DNA from: Onchidella celtica
Lineage: Eukaryota > Mollusca > Gastropoda > Systellommatophora > Onchidiidae
NCBI GenBank assembly: GCA_963931925.1
Contig: OZ007576.1
Span: 18,551,811 to 18,615,810 of the forward strand
DNA: 64,000 nt
Reading direction: 5' to 3'
Part shown: one piece after another, positions 1 through 14,400 of the stretch
How the letters are laid out: the number at the start of each line of letters is the position of its first letter
How positions within the stretch are numbered: the stretch's first letter is position 1
The notes under the pieces: generated by a model
Seen by the model: the letters and a program-made list of their open reading frames with translations, nothing else
What the model was told of the DNA's origin: nothing
The model's database searches: none
Translations under genes and position numbers: made by a program

Positions 1-233
1 TGGAAAAAACCCCACCACCATCCCCATCCCTACCTTGTGGGATTGGGAAATGAGAAGAGGGTGCGACTCCTTTATACGGGAATGGAGACAAAATGGAGAC
101 AGCAACCCATCTTAATGCTCAGTCTAAGGCATGAATTTTCACACCCCGGCCTCCTTTCTCCCAAAATCAGCTCTGTCGTCATTTCTACCAAGTTCATGTG
201 CTTTATGTATGTGTTGAGATACACGTGACCTAC

Positions 234-283
234 CTGCCAGACATCACCTAACATAGCCGCCAGATCCCGATATTTAGACATTC
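234..283 (-). CDS. Exon 24: pore helix start
   Basis: A 50-bp exon, acceptor CTCCTAG, donor GTAGGT, phase 1 in and phase 0 out. It encodes GMSKYRDLAAMLGDVWQ. The L-G-D near its end aligns with the selectivity-filter L-G-D of polycystin-2. S6 and the C-terminus must lie beyond the left edge. Short, so identified by phase, splice sites and the family pattern together. Confidence 0.75.
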
Positions 284-3200
284 CTAGGAGTGACGTCAGC
301 AGTGTAGTGAGAGCAGACAGAACTGAAACAGTGACCAGAACGTACAGAAACAGTCATTGCTTGTAGTTGTGCATGTATTAAGATACTCAAAATCGTCCAT
401 CATCGGTATAAATCTATTGTGGTCCACTGACATACCGTAGGTCTATATTGCTTCGGCCTATCAATTCATTATTAATATTTAGGCCTTTCTACTACAACTA
501 CTGTAGTTCCCGCGTTAACAAATGAACCATTACTGTACTAATTACTATTGTCCCCGCGTTAATAAATGAACCACCTCATCTACTGTTGTCCCCATGGAAA
601 CAAATGAACCACTACATGTACTATAGCCCCCCACGGGAACAAATGAACCACCGCATGTGCTATAGTCCTCGGGGAAGTACATGAACCACTACGTCATGTA
701 GCCTACTAATTTTACTATAGTCCCCGTGGAAATACATGTAAATGATCCACTGCATGTACTATAGTCTCTCTGAAAATAAATGAACCATCACACGTACTAA
801 CTAGGCCTATTATAGCCCCCAAGGAAACAAATAAACCACTACATGTACTATAGCCCCCAAGGGAACAAATGAACCACCACATGTACCATAGCCCCCAAGG
901 GAACAAATGAACCACTACATGTACCGTAGCCCCCAAGGGAACAAATGAACCACTACATGTACCATAGCCCCCAAGGGAACAAATGAACCAATACATGTAC
1001 CATAGCCCCCAAGGGAACAAATGAACCACTACATGTACCATAGCGCCCAAGGGAACAAATGAACCACTACATGTACCATAGCCCCCAAGGGAACAAATGA
1101 ACCACTACAAGTACTATAGCCCCCAAGGAAACATGAACCACTACAAGTACTATTGCCCCCAAGGGAACAAATGAACCACTACAAGTACTATAGCCCCCAA
1201 GGGGACAAATGAACCACTACAAGTACGATTGCCTCCAAGGGAACAAATGAACCATTACATGACTGTGCTCTAGTTCTCGTGGAAATAAATGAACCACTAC
1301 ATGTAGCCTACTATAGTCCCCGTGGAAATACGTAAATGATCCACTACATGTACTATAGTTCCCGTGGAAAATGAATGAACCACTACATGTACTAGATGTA
1401 CTGTAAATCCCCCTGGACAAAAATGAACCACTACATGTACTATTGTATAGTTCTCGTGGAAATAATTGAACCACTACATGACTTACTATACCGGTAGTCC
1501 CGGTGGAAATTAATTAACGTGTTGTTTTTTTTCCAGGATAATTTCGCCCCTTCCTAAATAAAATCCGCGTACCGGTCTCCAAATTTAGCATGGCCTTCTT
1601 AACCATTGTCTTAACTAAAAGGTATTTTGTCATTTAAATTGCATGAATGTGCAATGATATTGCTATTTTATAACCTGGCAATATCACTTATCACTATAAT
1701 ATCAGGTGAGTTGCGCGAACACAAGTTTTCTCAACTTCTACCAACACAGGAGAGTGAGAAACTATCACCAAGTTCGATTCATCGCCAATATGTTAAAAAT
1801 AACAAAAACATGATCGATAAGAAATGGTGAAATCTCGACGCTAAAACGTGTTTTGCCGTTGAATAGGCCCTAAATGATAACATAACGTACTCATATTGAT
1901 GACGTCTTGCTTTCATTCTCATGTGTTCAATAAAACCACTAGTGTACACACAACTCGCTATTTATTATAATAATTATTGTCTTACTTTGTCGTGTTATTT
2001 ACCCTATTCTCTCTCTCTCTTTCTCTCTCCCCCCCCCCCCCCCAATTTTATCCCTAGTGGAATGCTATCTAAACCTAGAGTATTCATTAAGTTTCAATAA
2101 TTTCATAAATCTTTCTTTGCGAGTTCATATCCTCTTTATTTTCTCCAATTTTTCCCTTTCAGGAGGGTGTCACGAGTGGAGTGAGTGCAATTAAGGGGAT
2201 TGCTACAGAGCGGGTGTAGAGTAAGAAGGGCTCACGGCAGACAGGTAGGGAAAGACGTGAAAGGAAGAGAGTAAAATTAACGCACGAAGACAAGTAAGGA
2301 AAGCGTGCATGTTATGAGTGGTGGGGGTCTGAATGAGGCGAAAGCGCTGTATTACTATCACTGCAAGTTAGAAGGTCCTACTGAACGGACGCTAGTAAGA
2401 GCCCAGCGGGCGGACATAAGGGGAGCAGTCGAGAGACCAGTGAGAGAGTTTTTCCAGTGATGACTGGTAGGGAGAACGTTGATTGATAATTATGATTGAT
2501 GTATTATATTATATTCGTCTATTACCATGATGTAAATAAGTATATGTGAGGAATGTGGAAGTCCTTGATATTGGATATAGCAATGTGCGCCATGAGCGAT
2601 AGATGAAAGTGAGTTCATGGATTTGTAGCGCGAGTGAGTAGTGTGTACTCCGATGGAGGTGTGTTACCGTAAGATGTGTGGTGAGTGAAAGGTGAACTAG
2701 TGTGTGTACGCTTCATGGGTTGTAAGGAGAGGTGGAGTGAATAGAAATGGTAGGGTATTATACCAATGTAATGTTATTCTTGTAGGTGCCGAGGTCGGGC
2801 CAAAGAGCGCCGCCTACGGTGATAGGCCAGCATAGGGCCGGAGGCCACACATAGGCCAGAAGTGAGGCTGTCAGTGCAGGACAGTAGAGGCACATAAAGT
2901 CGTGGCAGTCAGGCCACGGACAGGGACGTAGATATGAGCGTGAATGTGATAATGTGTTATTGCCCTGCTGAGGTGCTAGGGGAGTGCTAAGGTGTATGAC
3001 AATAGGAAGGTGATATTGAGAGACTGCGGTGCCAGTGAATTATTAATGTGCTATTAAGACCCTGAGGGGAGAGGCTGAGGCCGAAGTGCCTTTAGGAGTA
3101 ACTACCGGGTTGTGGATCCGAGGGAGAGTGTGTGTGAGAATAAGGCCGTTGTACGGCAGTTAATTTCAATAATATAATGTATGTAATTGCGCTATTATCT

Positions 3201-6200
3201 GTATAATTATGTTTAATAAATGTGTGAGTCTGATGGATTGTTCTGTTAAGTGTTAAACTTGTTTGTTCGTGATTGTTGTCCTGTCATAACTTATTACATC
3301 TCCCAGTCTGGGATTTGTGACAGAGGGTTTCATAGTAAGCTCATAGCGTCACAGACAATTGCTGCCACCAGACTGTACACTAAAGAAACAATGCCAGAAG
3401 TTGACTGTGTTTAACCCACAGAACTCTGGGCGGGAAGTACGTCCGGTCACAGTGCACCATGGTGCCTCGAGGGGAAACAAAAGGAGGGCAAAGTTTCGAC
3501 AAAAAAAAAATCTGAAAAATGGTGCGCACTTGTGTAATATTCCTGTATTAGTCACAATTAGTGTGGGCTGTAAATAAAAATAGTGGCTTGACCTCCTTGT
3601 GTCTGCATGGCATAGCGCTAGGTGGCCACGCAATTGCTGCCATCTTCTACTAGTGGACGGAAGAGAGGCGGTGCAGTTGAGTGCCCTTTCTTGTCTAAAC
3701 GGGCTTAGTGTGATAGTTGCTAATAGGATCTTTCCGGATTTACTTAATTGGGAGATAATCATAATGGTGCGCTTTTCTTGTCCTCCAGCACTTGACTGCT
3801 GTTCCGGGTCTGGTGTGATCCCCCCCCTCCCTCCCTACTCACACACACACACCAACTCCACCTCTCTCGTCTTGTCATCACAAACTTACCTGATCGAGCG
3901 TTGGCACTAACTGGACCAATGGACAAGTAAAAGAATGCAGCAAAAGATATAAGTGCAACGGCTAAAGCCAGCCCCAGCCCCAGTAACAAAGATTGTACAT
4001 TCATCAGTGTCTGACGCATGATGTACAGTTGCGTGTTGACTGCTAGAGGCTCCAGCAGTCTCAATATGCGAGAGAACAATACCCCACTGCTACACACTGT
4101 GTAGACACAGTCATACAGCAATACTGTGTCCAGAGATGCAAACCCTCCTAGTAAACAGAAAGAAATAGGGAGAAACAACAGTGTTAAAATGCAAAGGTCG
4201 ACTGTTCCAGCTTGTAAGATATCTTAGACAACTGTACAGGGACCAGTCAACAATTCCAGACACACGAACATGATCAAATTACGGTTTCCTTGATCAGGGG
4301 ACAAAACCGTGAAAATAGAAGAGACTGAGTACTGAGAAGAGAGAAGTTTTATTGGAGAACATTCAGTTTATCTCTTCACTTAGATGATTTTACACCAACT
4401 CCATTGTGCCTTTTTTTTTTTAGGGGAAAGGCTTGGGGGAGATGGGGGATTTAAAAACATAGATCTAATTATTGTGGGACCAATTTCTCTGTGTCTTTCT
4501 TAGGAAGAAATTTGTATGAATTATTCTCCCTTTATCGTGTACTCAATGATGTCACTTTTCTTCCTTAGGTCCCGAGCGCACCATGTTAAAATTGACCACC
4601 CGTTCAATGCAAGCAATCTTTCGCGCGGTATGCAGCACGGTAAACACTTTGCCAAGCAAGCAAAAATCTGCGTTTGCACACCGTGCAGCAGGCGAAATGG
4701 GATAATGCGCGTGGCCCCTTAGATTGTAACAGACGAGCGGCAAGTGCAACATCTGTTTTTAGCTGGTGAAATAAAAACTTTTAGGGGCGGGGGGCTCTCC
4801 ATTTTAGTTGTCTCTAGAGGAGGAGGACTGGCTACCAGTTAATTAACCATCCACCTCATAGTCATGACCGAATTACTTGGATTGTTGTTGATGTATTCCA
4901 CCAGACTGATGGTGCGGTCGATACGGAGTACGTAGAACACTACAGCTACCATTGAGATCAGCAACTCCACCGCCTCTACCACAATGCCGAGCTGGATGGC
5001 CTTCAGCCGACCACAAGGTCTGGGTCTTGCACACGTCAGAAGATGCACCAGTAAGCAGATACGGATGACCACTGTCCAAGGGAAATCAGAAAAGAAGGAG
5101 AGATTATCTACCTTGGCCGTCTAGTTTTCTACAAAAGGTGTAGTTACCCTCAGGTGAATGTGTTTCCTAAAAATAAGTTCATTAGCGAAGACTGCAGGAT
5201 TGCATGTTAGTCGTGAAGTTTGTATAAGGAACCTCAGAACTGTCTGCGTCCAAGCCCGGACATATCCATTACAAAATACTCTGGAGTGGAATTCACCAAC
5301 AATATAATGCTAGGGTCTAAGCATAGCACATGATACCGGTACATGTATTCTCGATTGTTAATGTAATTTGTCTTCTGACTCATTTAAATACAATTTAAAA
5401 GAATATTGAAGAATTAAATCTACATACAAAAAAACGCTTGTAAGTGGCTCGTCTGAAGGGGCTCCTGGACTTACATATTGCGACAAATATAAGTTGTATC
5501 AGCAGAATGACGTAATCCCATGCGGTAGTGTATGGATACAAATTTGCGGACAGTACTTCCATCTTAGCCAATGCTCCACCATAGGCCGGGGTCTCTATCA
5601 GAACTTTTGCCTGCAAAAAAAGTATAATTATCAACCACAGAAAGGAAGCTCGGTCGTACAGAGATACCGATGATATCCCTGCGGGATTAAGAAACTTACA
5701 ACAAAATCTGCTGTTCTGTCGTCCCAATCTGCTTTGTTTTGAACGGTTCTTTTTAAAAGATCGGAGACTTGCCCTGCAGTTTGATTCCTTTTTGGATCTG
5801 GTGCAAAAACAACAAAAATGATACATATACATTACCCTAGAAACTGCTTTAATCTGTTGTTGTTATAATAATTTTATATACATTGTCAGATTTTTCGGTG
5901 GCATCAGATGTTCATTAACAACAAAAAGCTGGCAACAGTAAAGATAATTTCACATCTTAACCATACTGCAAGGCCTCAAATTTTAAAGATGTTGAAAGAC
6001 GCAGATACTAAGGTGGTTGGCGAATCTAATTGGGCTGAATGTTCAATAACAGAGGACTCCTTCCCCCATCCTCCCACGCCTACCTGAAAAAAAAAAATTA
6101 TCAACAGAGCCCTTCGGGTATGACAGGTTACGGGGAAACTGGACTTCACATGAAAACCGTGACTTACTCAGAAGAGGATGCAAGTTTTCGGTCTCAGTGA

Positions 6201-8397
6201 CTGTAATATAGTACAGACAGCATACGCAAAGGAGATGCACAGGGGTACCTCTTTGTGACTCGCCGTAAAAGAAGAAAAAGTACACTACAACACAGATCAT
6301 GGGAGATCGTTGGTCTAGAGGCAAGGTGCTCGCGTCTCATGCCGAAGGTACCGGGTTCTATCCCCTGTCAGTGCAGGCATGTTGGAATGTTTTTTGGGGA
6401 AACAATTCCTATCTCTGATCCTATAATAATTATGTAGGATCGAGCACCTAGTCTTCTAGGAAAAAGGACAACAAGCTCGGAGCGCAAGTGTGCAGATTGC
6501 GCTCTTTAAAGTTACCTTGGCATTTAAAAGTGGAGACGAGCAGGCGAAACAAGGCCGCTGCCCGAGCAAAATTCTACAAAAAAGAAACAACAAACCAACA
6601 AATCCCTACCACAAAAACGGAAACAAGAAAACTGCCTAGAGTAGAGAATCTCCTAAAATAGAGACCCAAAACACAGCGCAGATCGTAATAACACGCTTGC
6701 AATAAACTATAACGCAAAGCATACCTGAGTAAAAAGCCGAGTGTTTGGGTTGAAAACCGCAAATTCAAGCAGCACAGCTCGCGTGAGTATATCAAGCCAT
6801 TTGTTTTGTTCCAGTGAATGTACAGCGGTGATGGCGTCATTTCGTTCTTGAGCTAAGAGAATTTGGTATCCTCCGGGCTCATATGTGTCCACAGTTCCTG
6901 ACTGGCTGGTGCTCCTTTCATCCCCAGATGTGTAGACGTAACCGTCATCTGTACAATTACTGGAGCATGGCAACCAACCTACTGGGCCGTCACCAAAAAG
7001 GGAAAAAAAATGTGGAATGAAATTCTTGGACCAACTAGACTACAGGAGGTCCTAAGAGAAATAGAACCCCTGCAATGCAATTACAACTTTTAGCGAGAAT
7101 TTCTTGACTTAGTTCAGGGATGAAACCAGGACTAAATGTCTAAAACTTTTTTGGTGGTAAGAATAAAGGCCACAATTATTTTGAGCCGCAACAAAAGAGG
7201 CGGATCTTTTTGGAACAGAAGCAAAACGTATGATCGGAAATTTTGTATTATTTACGTTTTTTTTTTTTTTTTGTATTTCCGTTCAGAGAAAACACTGATA
7301 AAGGGTTCACAAATAATTAAACTTACATTCATCAGTCTTCCAGGACGTGAGACATATTTACTCCTGACCAAAAAAAAAACAAGGGATTTCCATCCTTGCT
7401 TCAATACATTTTATAGCGGCTAGGCCGCGCCACGTATAGGATTATCATGAGTCTATGTGTTCACCTACCCGTCTTCGGGGTAACATATTCTTTAGAAGAT
7501 CGTTTTACCCTCTGTAATTTGCCGCAGCAAGACATTATAGTAGGGATAGCTAGATCTATCATTCTTCTATGCCATATTTGATTAAAGTTCCATACCAGTT
7601 TACTTCATGCAGTAATAACATAAATAAGTTATAACATAAATTATTCAGGGGTGGATGCGCACGATGTGGATGCGCTCTTAACGCTCTGTGAAAGCGAATT
7701 TCTTTCATGGTATACCAAAGTGATTCTTGTCTATCTTATCTTAAAAGCGAGTGCCGGCAATTTACTACTCTTCGTTTACACCTGATAGTGATAACCCATA
7801 AGACAAGTTCCCGATTAATTCCTTCCGCTGTATGAGACCTAGTGAAAGATTAAACTGTAAAAAATACGAAGTTTAAAGGGCAAAGTTGTGGCATCAGGCC
7901 AGGAAATTAAAGCAAAGTTTCATTAATGGTAATTAGTGAGGACGATTTAAGGAAGCATCTGTATGATCTCAGCTTGAGCTAAGGGTCGCCGGAGGGAACG
8001 GGGCGGGGGGGGGGGGTTAGTCCTCTATACAGATGTTTTCACAGATAAGGCGACAGACTCTCTGAAAACAGAACATTGCCTGACCAAAGTTGTGTGATTC
8101 CAAAGATGGTGAATTCACAGACATTTTAGGAAGACGCCCGTAGATTCTGGGGTGTCCTTCCTCCTCATGGGTTGATACAATAAAATATGTTCAGTATGTA
8201 TGCATTAGGTAGATTACTTTTCACATATCGCCCCATCAACGGAATGATCAATCACTGTACTTCGGCGACAGATTTAATTGTGATGGTCAGCCACATCCCA
8301 CATTATTCATCACTACAACATGAGGGTCATCCCATTGTCATGAGCACGGTACAGTGACAAATCAGTGTATGGTGAGTAAATTTTACAGCCCCTGATA

Positions 8398-8448
<51 letters not shown>

Positions 8449-11400
8449 TCTCGTCCCTCTCTCTACCCTTTCTTCTCTCTCTCTCTTTCTTTCTTTCCTT
8501 ATCTGTTACTACTAGTGTAGGACGTAGGACTAGGAGCAATTCTTAACTTTGAACAACACAACGAGGCAACTCGCCTTTATGAAATGCCCCCTTCTCCACA
8601 GTGTTGTCGCCGTAGTCATGGTAACAAATGACTGTTTGGTGGAAATGCTCCTCTATTCCGTCTTCAACAGTGCAGTTACCTGAAGGGACAAGGAACAGTA
8701 TTGAAATCAAGAGTGAAGGAAGGCGATGATTTTTTTTCAGGGGAGCGGGGGAGGGGTGCAGCTCAAATGGAGATCAAATAAAATGAACGTGAAGACATTA
8801 CTGATGGTAGTGATGTTGAAGATGATAATTATTAGGGGTTTATTGTAGATACAAACTTTTTTGCTAAAAAAAAATATACAACAAAACGTCCAAAATGACA
8901 GCCCTTCTTCTTTGAGAAGGGTTTCAATTGCACTTTTTAGGGCGTTCCGTTGATCTTGTTGTTCTGTGTGCGTGGTTGTGCGTGATGGTGAATGTGTGTA
9001 TATGTGTATGTGTGTGTGCATACACTCGTGAGTATAGGCTATTGTTTTTGGTGATAAGAACAGCGAGAAATGCATCTAAAACTTTTTTGTTTATTTCTTA
9101 TATAGCTATATCATAATGTGCACGAGATAGGAATGACCATCAAACTTTACAGCGTCAAAAAAAAAAGGTAGGACTGATCACTCAAACTTTATAGCCGACC
9201 CAAAAAAAAACAACAAAAAAATCTTACGTTTAACTCGTATCTGTGTGAGGCTGATCGGCGTAAATCTGTACATTTCCAGATCAGAGGTGAATTTTTGCTG
9301 ATAGACAGACAGCAGCTGACCATTCGACTGATATTTGGGTAGAAGATTGAACAAAGTGGACTCCGTTAACCAACCGTACACGTCCCGGAAACTGGAGATG
9401 TTCTGGTGATGAAAGACACGGCATGATCAGATCAGATTTAAATCGTCATCGATCTCAGATGCTTGCGACTTAAGTTCTTGTTTATTCCATCTCCATTGTC
9501 TGAAAACCTGGAGATCTTTTAGTACGTAGAAAAGGTATAACAAATGCACACCTTGACATTTGGTTAAAATGCATTGTGGCACTTATCAAGCTGTTTCACA
9601 GTTCCGATGTATTCTAATTCCTTATAACTAAAGCCGCAATAGGTTTAACGCCGACTTTCTCAGTTGTGCAAAAAGTGGAATTATAACAAACAAGAACTAA
9701 GGTCGCGTACAGTAACATTGTCGTCACAACAATTTTTCCCATTTTACAAGTGAGCATTTCGAGGGTGCCTGGGCAAACACCGTAACTTTTTTTTTTTTTT
9801 GCATATTCTGTTTCGCCTTGGTACGTACTTCATTCTGACATGGTGCGAATTCCATTATCAAATTATTGATGAGAATTTAAAGGTCGTAACAGACATTTGA
9901 TACTTCATGTCAAACTTTCAAATCTCTCTCCTGTAAAATTTACAAAACTGGCATTACGGTCTTTGCGCAGGCACCCCACAACTTCGTAGTTTTGGATGTG
10001 AGTGAGATATTCTTATGTACAGATATATATTTTGCAAAAACGTCTCTGCTTTTAATTTCAAAACTATTAAAGATATCAGTAAGACGTGTTCAGAGAATAT
10101 AGATCTCACCATGAACATTGACAAGATAGCCGTAACTAAAAAGCACCTAAATCATCGATACATAATTACGTACGGGAAAGAGATTTGTCCCACCTGGCAG
10201 GCGAAAATCGTTTTGTTCGGCAAAATTTGCATTACCTTTCCATGGCCGGTCAAATTGAGATGGTTTCTGACAATTTCGTTTTGACGAAAAGCTGTTGGTA
10301 CGCTGGTGTGTAAGCAAATGATACCGACGATGATGACGAAGAAAGTGTGGAAGAAAATCCCTCGCAGGACTCCATAGAGACGTTGCTGAAGCTATAAATG
10401 TGGAAGATAACAGAGGGTGTTTAATCATGTAGACCACCCATACACCATTCCAGTTTCCACACTCACCTCCATCAGAATTAGGGGGATATCATAACTAAGC
10501 CCCGAACGCCACAGCCAGTTGCCGCCAGCAAAATATACACCCTAGAAATAATGGCAGCAGATGACTGTGTTTGACCGGACCTAGTATGATAGGGTCTTCC
10601 CAGATTTACTAAAAAAATGGAAGAAATTATGCTGTGCACTTCATGTCTGCCAACAGCTGACTGTGCCGTTCCAGGCTTAATATGATACCTCCGTAAGACT
10701 TTAATTGAATACTGTACTTATTTCGATCAGAAAAGCCAAGGGCTTGTCATAACCATATGTAACAGGACGGGTACGAGCGGTCTCTCTATAGCTAGCTATC
10801 TAATCTGACACCAAATTGTAACAGGACGGGTAACACGAGCGGTCTCTCTATCTAGCTATCTCATACAGTCAAACATACAAACAAAACTATCAGGTTTTGA
10901 GAGGACATTTAAGTTTATTAAAAAGAAAAGGAAAAAAACAAATAATAATACAACAATACAATTCACAATAAACCACAATGAACCAGGACAATAAACAAGA
11001 CAATACAATAAACCACAATAAAATAAACCCAACCGATAGGCGCGGTGAATTAACCAAATGAATTCACACTTGATCCACATCATCAGAGCTGGCACTTCAC
11101 AAATCTTGAAATATTTACAACTTCTTTTATCTTAGCCTGGACAGAATGACACGTCCTGCTGTCTTGAAGACTTGGGCGGAACTGACTGACCCACGCTATC
11201 ATCTAAGCGTCACCCAAAAACGCACAACCCATTTTCTCCTTAACAGTTCACTAAGTGTAAATTCTAACAAGACACTATAACAAATAAAAACATTTTTTAA
11301 GAACTACCCTCTTGCTCGTGTATGTTGTAAATACACTATCTTGATAAAATAGTATCTAACAAGATAAATACTAAACAAACTTATAATGTACTGATACATA

Positions 11401-14400
11401 ACAAGATTCTACTTCTGTCACCAGGGATGGTCACTTAAATTGACCAATCCTGGACAATACAGACAACGCGATCCTACCGCGTCGGTAGGATCGAGTAGTT
11501 CTTGGAAATTGGATTTTTCTCATATTTTCAAGTCCCTGGTCCTATTGGGGGGTAGGATCGAGTACCTAGTCTTCTCGCATAAGGACGAAAAAATTCGGAG
11601 GGCCCGTGTACACGTTGCGCACGTTAAAGATACCTTGGCAGTTGGAAATCGTAAAGAGCAGGCCGAAAGGCCGCTGCCCGGGCAAAATTGAAATTAATAG
11701 ATTAAAAATGTATCCATATCCATCTCCCCCCGCCCCCAGAACAAGAAATAATAAAACAAGTAAAGTGAGGTGTAAATGCCAAGGGCAGCGAACCTCCTAA
11801 AATAAAGACCTCAAATCAATACAGACAACGCTAAGATCATAGTTAAAAATTCGCGCAGTGAGCTAATCAGTCGGGAATGTTACTCAACACTACATGACTC
11901 ATGTCAAGTGCACGATCAAACAATAAGGGGAGATTATCTATGGTTTCTGTGTGGTTACTTCCCCTTGACCACATCTAGTGGTCCAGCTAGTCAAAATAAA
12001 CAGGTTTATCCCCCTTTCACCACAGCGAGCTAAAACTCAGCCCTGTAATGGTTCACCCCATTACACATAGAAGGCGCCAGCAGAGGGATAATGAATAGAA
12101 AATTGCTTCTCTTTGAATTTGTGCGGAAAGGGAAATTCTAGCTGAGTGGACGTGTTAGTTTAGTGTAGTCAGTATGGCACAAACAGGCTATTATTACGTG
12201 ATTTTAACTTAGGTACAATATCTTTCCCAATGTTTATTGTGTAGGAAACGATATGTGGGTGGATATCAAGCGTGAAAGTTGGCGTCTGTGGGTGGGACTG
12301 ATTGATTGCAATGGCAACATTTACATTGCGCCACTCAGGAAATTTTTCTCTTGTGACATGTTTAATTAATGTGGAATACTAATGAATAATTATGTAAATG
12401 TCTCTGTTATAGCTGGAATTTGCACTCTAAGACTTGTTTCATCGGCTTGATGAAGTTCATTTAAAATGGCTGTTTTAGTTTATTGTGTATTCAACGTTGC
12501 ATGTCGCAATTTCGAAGTTGGGGTGTTTGCTGTTTCGGCTTTTCTTCTGATATGTAAAATAATACAGTTTACAAGGATATTTGCTGTATTTGCTGTGCTG
12601 AACATGTTACAGTGCCTTTCCATGTTATTGTGATCATTCAAACAATGCCACTAGAACTTCAATACCGACAGGTTAGATATTTCATTTCCCTTTTAAATTC
12701 TCAAATAACTTATAAGCAAAGCTGGAGCAATACGTCTGGCTTGCATACCAAAACAATAATATACGCCTGCATTAACTGATCGTGTAAAAAGGCTACATAA
12801 AAACGCAATATTATGAAGTATTATGTTTACTCGCAGACTGCCTTTAACTTTAAGTGTCTGCTGTCTTTAAAAAAATGTGAAGAAAAAAAATTACCATCGG
12901 CATGTCAACATTTTGACTTTAGGTGCCGAAACAGATGGGAACCAGGAACATCCCACACCCTGGTCAAGTCCTCTAATATTAATTACTATATACCACTGGG
13001 TCATTGGGTCGGTCCACCCCTTTCTGACAACTTGTGTGTGTATTATGTATTTGCTTATGGCTATATGGGCATGGGAGTTTCACAGTGAGATAAGTATCAT
13101 CACTGGTCTGAGTTTCCATAGGATTTGCGTCACCCTTAGCCGGTCATACATAATCAAGGATGTTTTAAAACATATCCCATAGATTATAATTGTTGTTCCC
13201 ACAGAAAGTGCAATAAAGTTTGGTCACCGAGCACACGAAGAATGGACACATAGCTAGATGATTTCAAAATTATCTTACCAAGAAATGTTTTCTCCGTTGA
13301 CCAATGTCATCATCTAGGTCAAGCCTGTTCACGTCTTCGTCGGGTGGTAAAACTTCTGAGCCAATGTCTGAAGTATAGAAAACACACACACACACATTTA
13401 AGAGACGTTTATATTATGGTTTGTAATTCGTCAACGTTCCCTCCGACTGTAGTTACTCAAAATTCGAAAAATCGATATATATTATATATCTCCAGCTGCA
13501 TTTAAAGCCACATCGCATGATCTTGGTTATAAATTCCTACGCTAAGGATCATAGCAAAAATTCAAACTTCATCGTAAATAAACCAGTTGTGCTAAAGTAT
13601 AACTGTTTTTTGCTTCTCCTGAAAAGTGAAAAGTAACCAATACCGATTACTACAGTTTCATGGAACGGCGGGGAATTGTTTTGGTGTAATTTCCCAAACA
13701 GAATTTGTACGGTCTTCCCAAACCTGCAAATGTTACAATCCCAGAGAAATTTCAGCGATACATCATTAAACTCGGGATTTGTTCTCCATATTAAAAGGCC
13801 CAAAAATGTTGGATAAGATAGATACTCCCAAAATTACAGGGTTAACAAAATCATCTCTGTACTATTATCTATCTGTGTTGCAATGAGAGATGACCATATT
13901 AAGATCTTTACAATGGTGGACAATGCCATTTCCCGCCCTGATTTCAGACTGATTCATTTAATTGTTCGTTTTTCGCAAAAATGCAAAATCCACTTCTTGC
14001 TGTCAGTGCAAAATGAAAGTATGGACAACAATTGTCATATGGAGAGAAAAAGTAGTCAAATGTCTTTCTTGGGTCTCAACAATCACAGTTGACGTCCAAA
14101 TACTTAAAATGAAGAAAATAAAAAGTTGGAAATCGAAAAGTTGTAAACGGGAAAAATCCGCTGAGACAAAATGAATACGCAAGGCTCTTGTAAACTTTTG
14201 AATATGAATAGCCTACATGTACTTTGTTTCTTCTTTATTTTGGCACTCCCATTGCGTTCGATCAGTTCATTAACACCAATAAAATGTCTGGAGCCGATAG
14301 TCATGCATGAGGGTATACAAGAGAGTTCTCTTTCTATACTCTAGACCAGTGGTTCTCAACCTTTTTTTTTTGTTGTCCCACGCCCCACTTCAATTTAAAA

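Noticed and set aside
500-1515. Regularly repeated 38-bp units resembling a CRISPR array
   Set aside because: Units are contiguous with no unique spacers, and the context is animal intron. It is a minisatellite.
3349-3762. 137-codon minus-strand frame right after exon 23 as the next exon
   Set aside because: It does not continue the polycystin pattern and is related to a repeat at 10.5 kb. The phase-matched continuation is the 50-bp exon at 234-283.
6300-6380. tRNA gene at the head of SINE copies
   Set aside because: Only A- and B-box-like words remain. The stems do not form and the body is repeated elsewhere.
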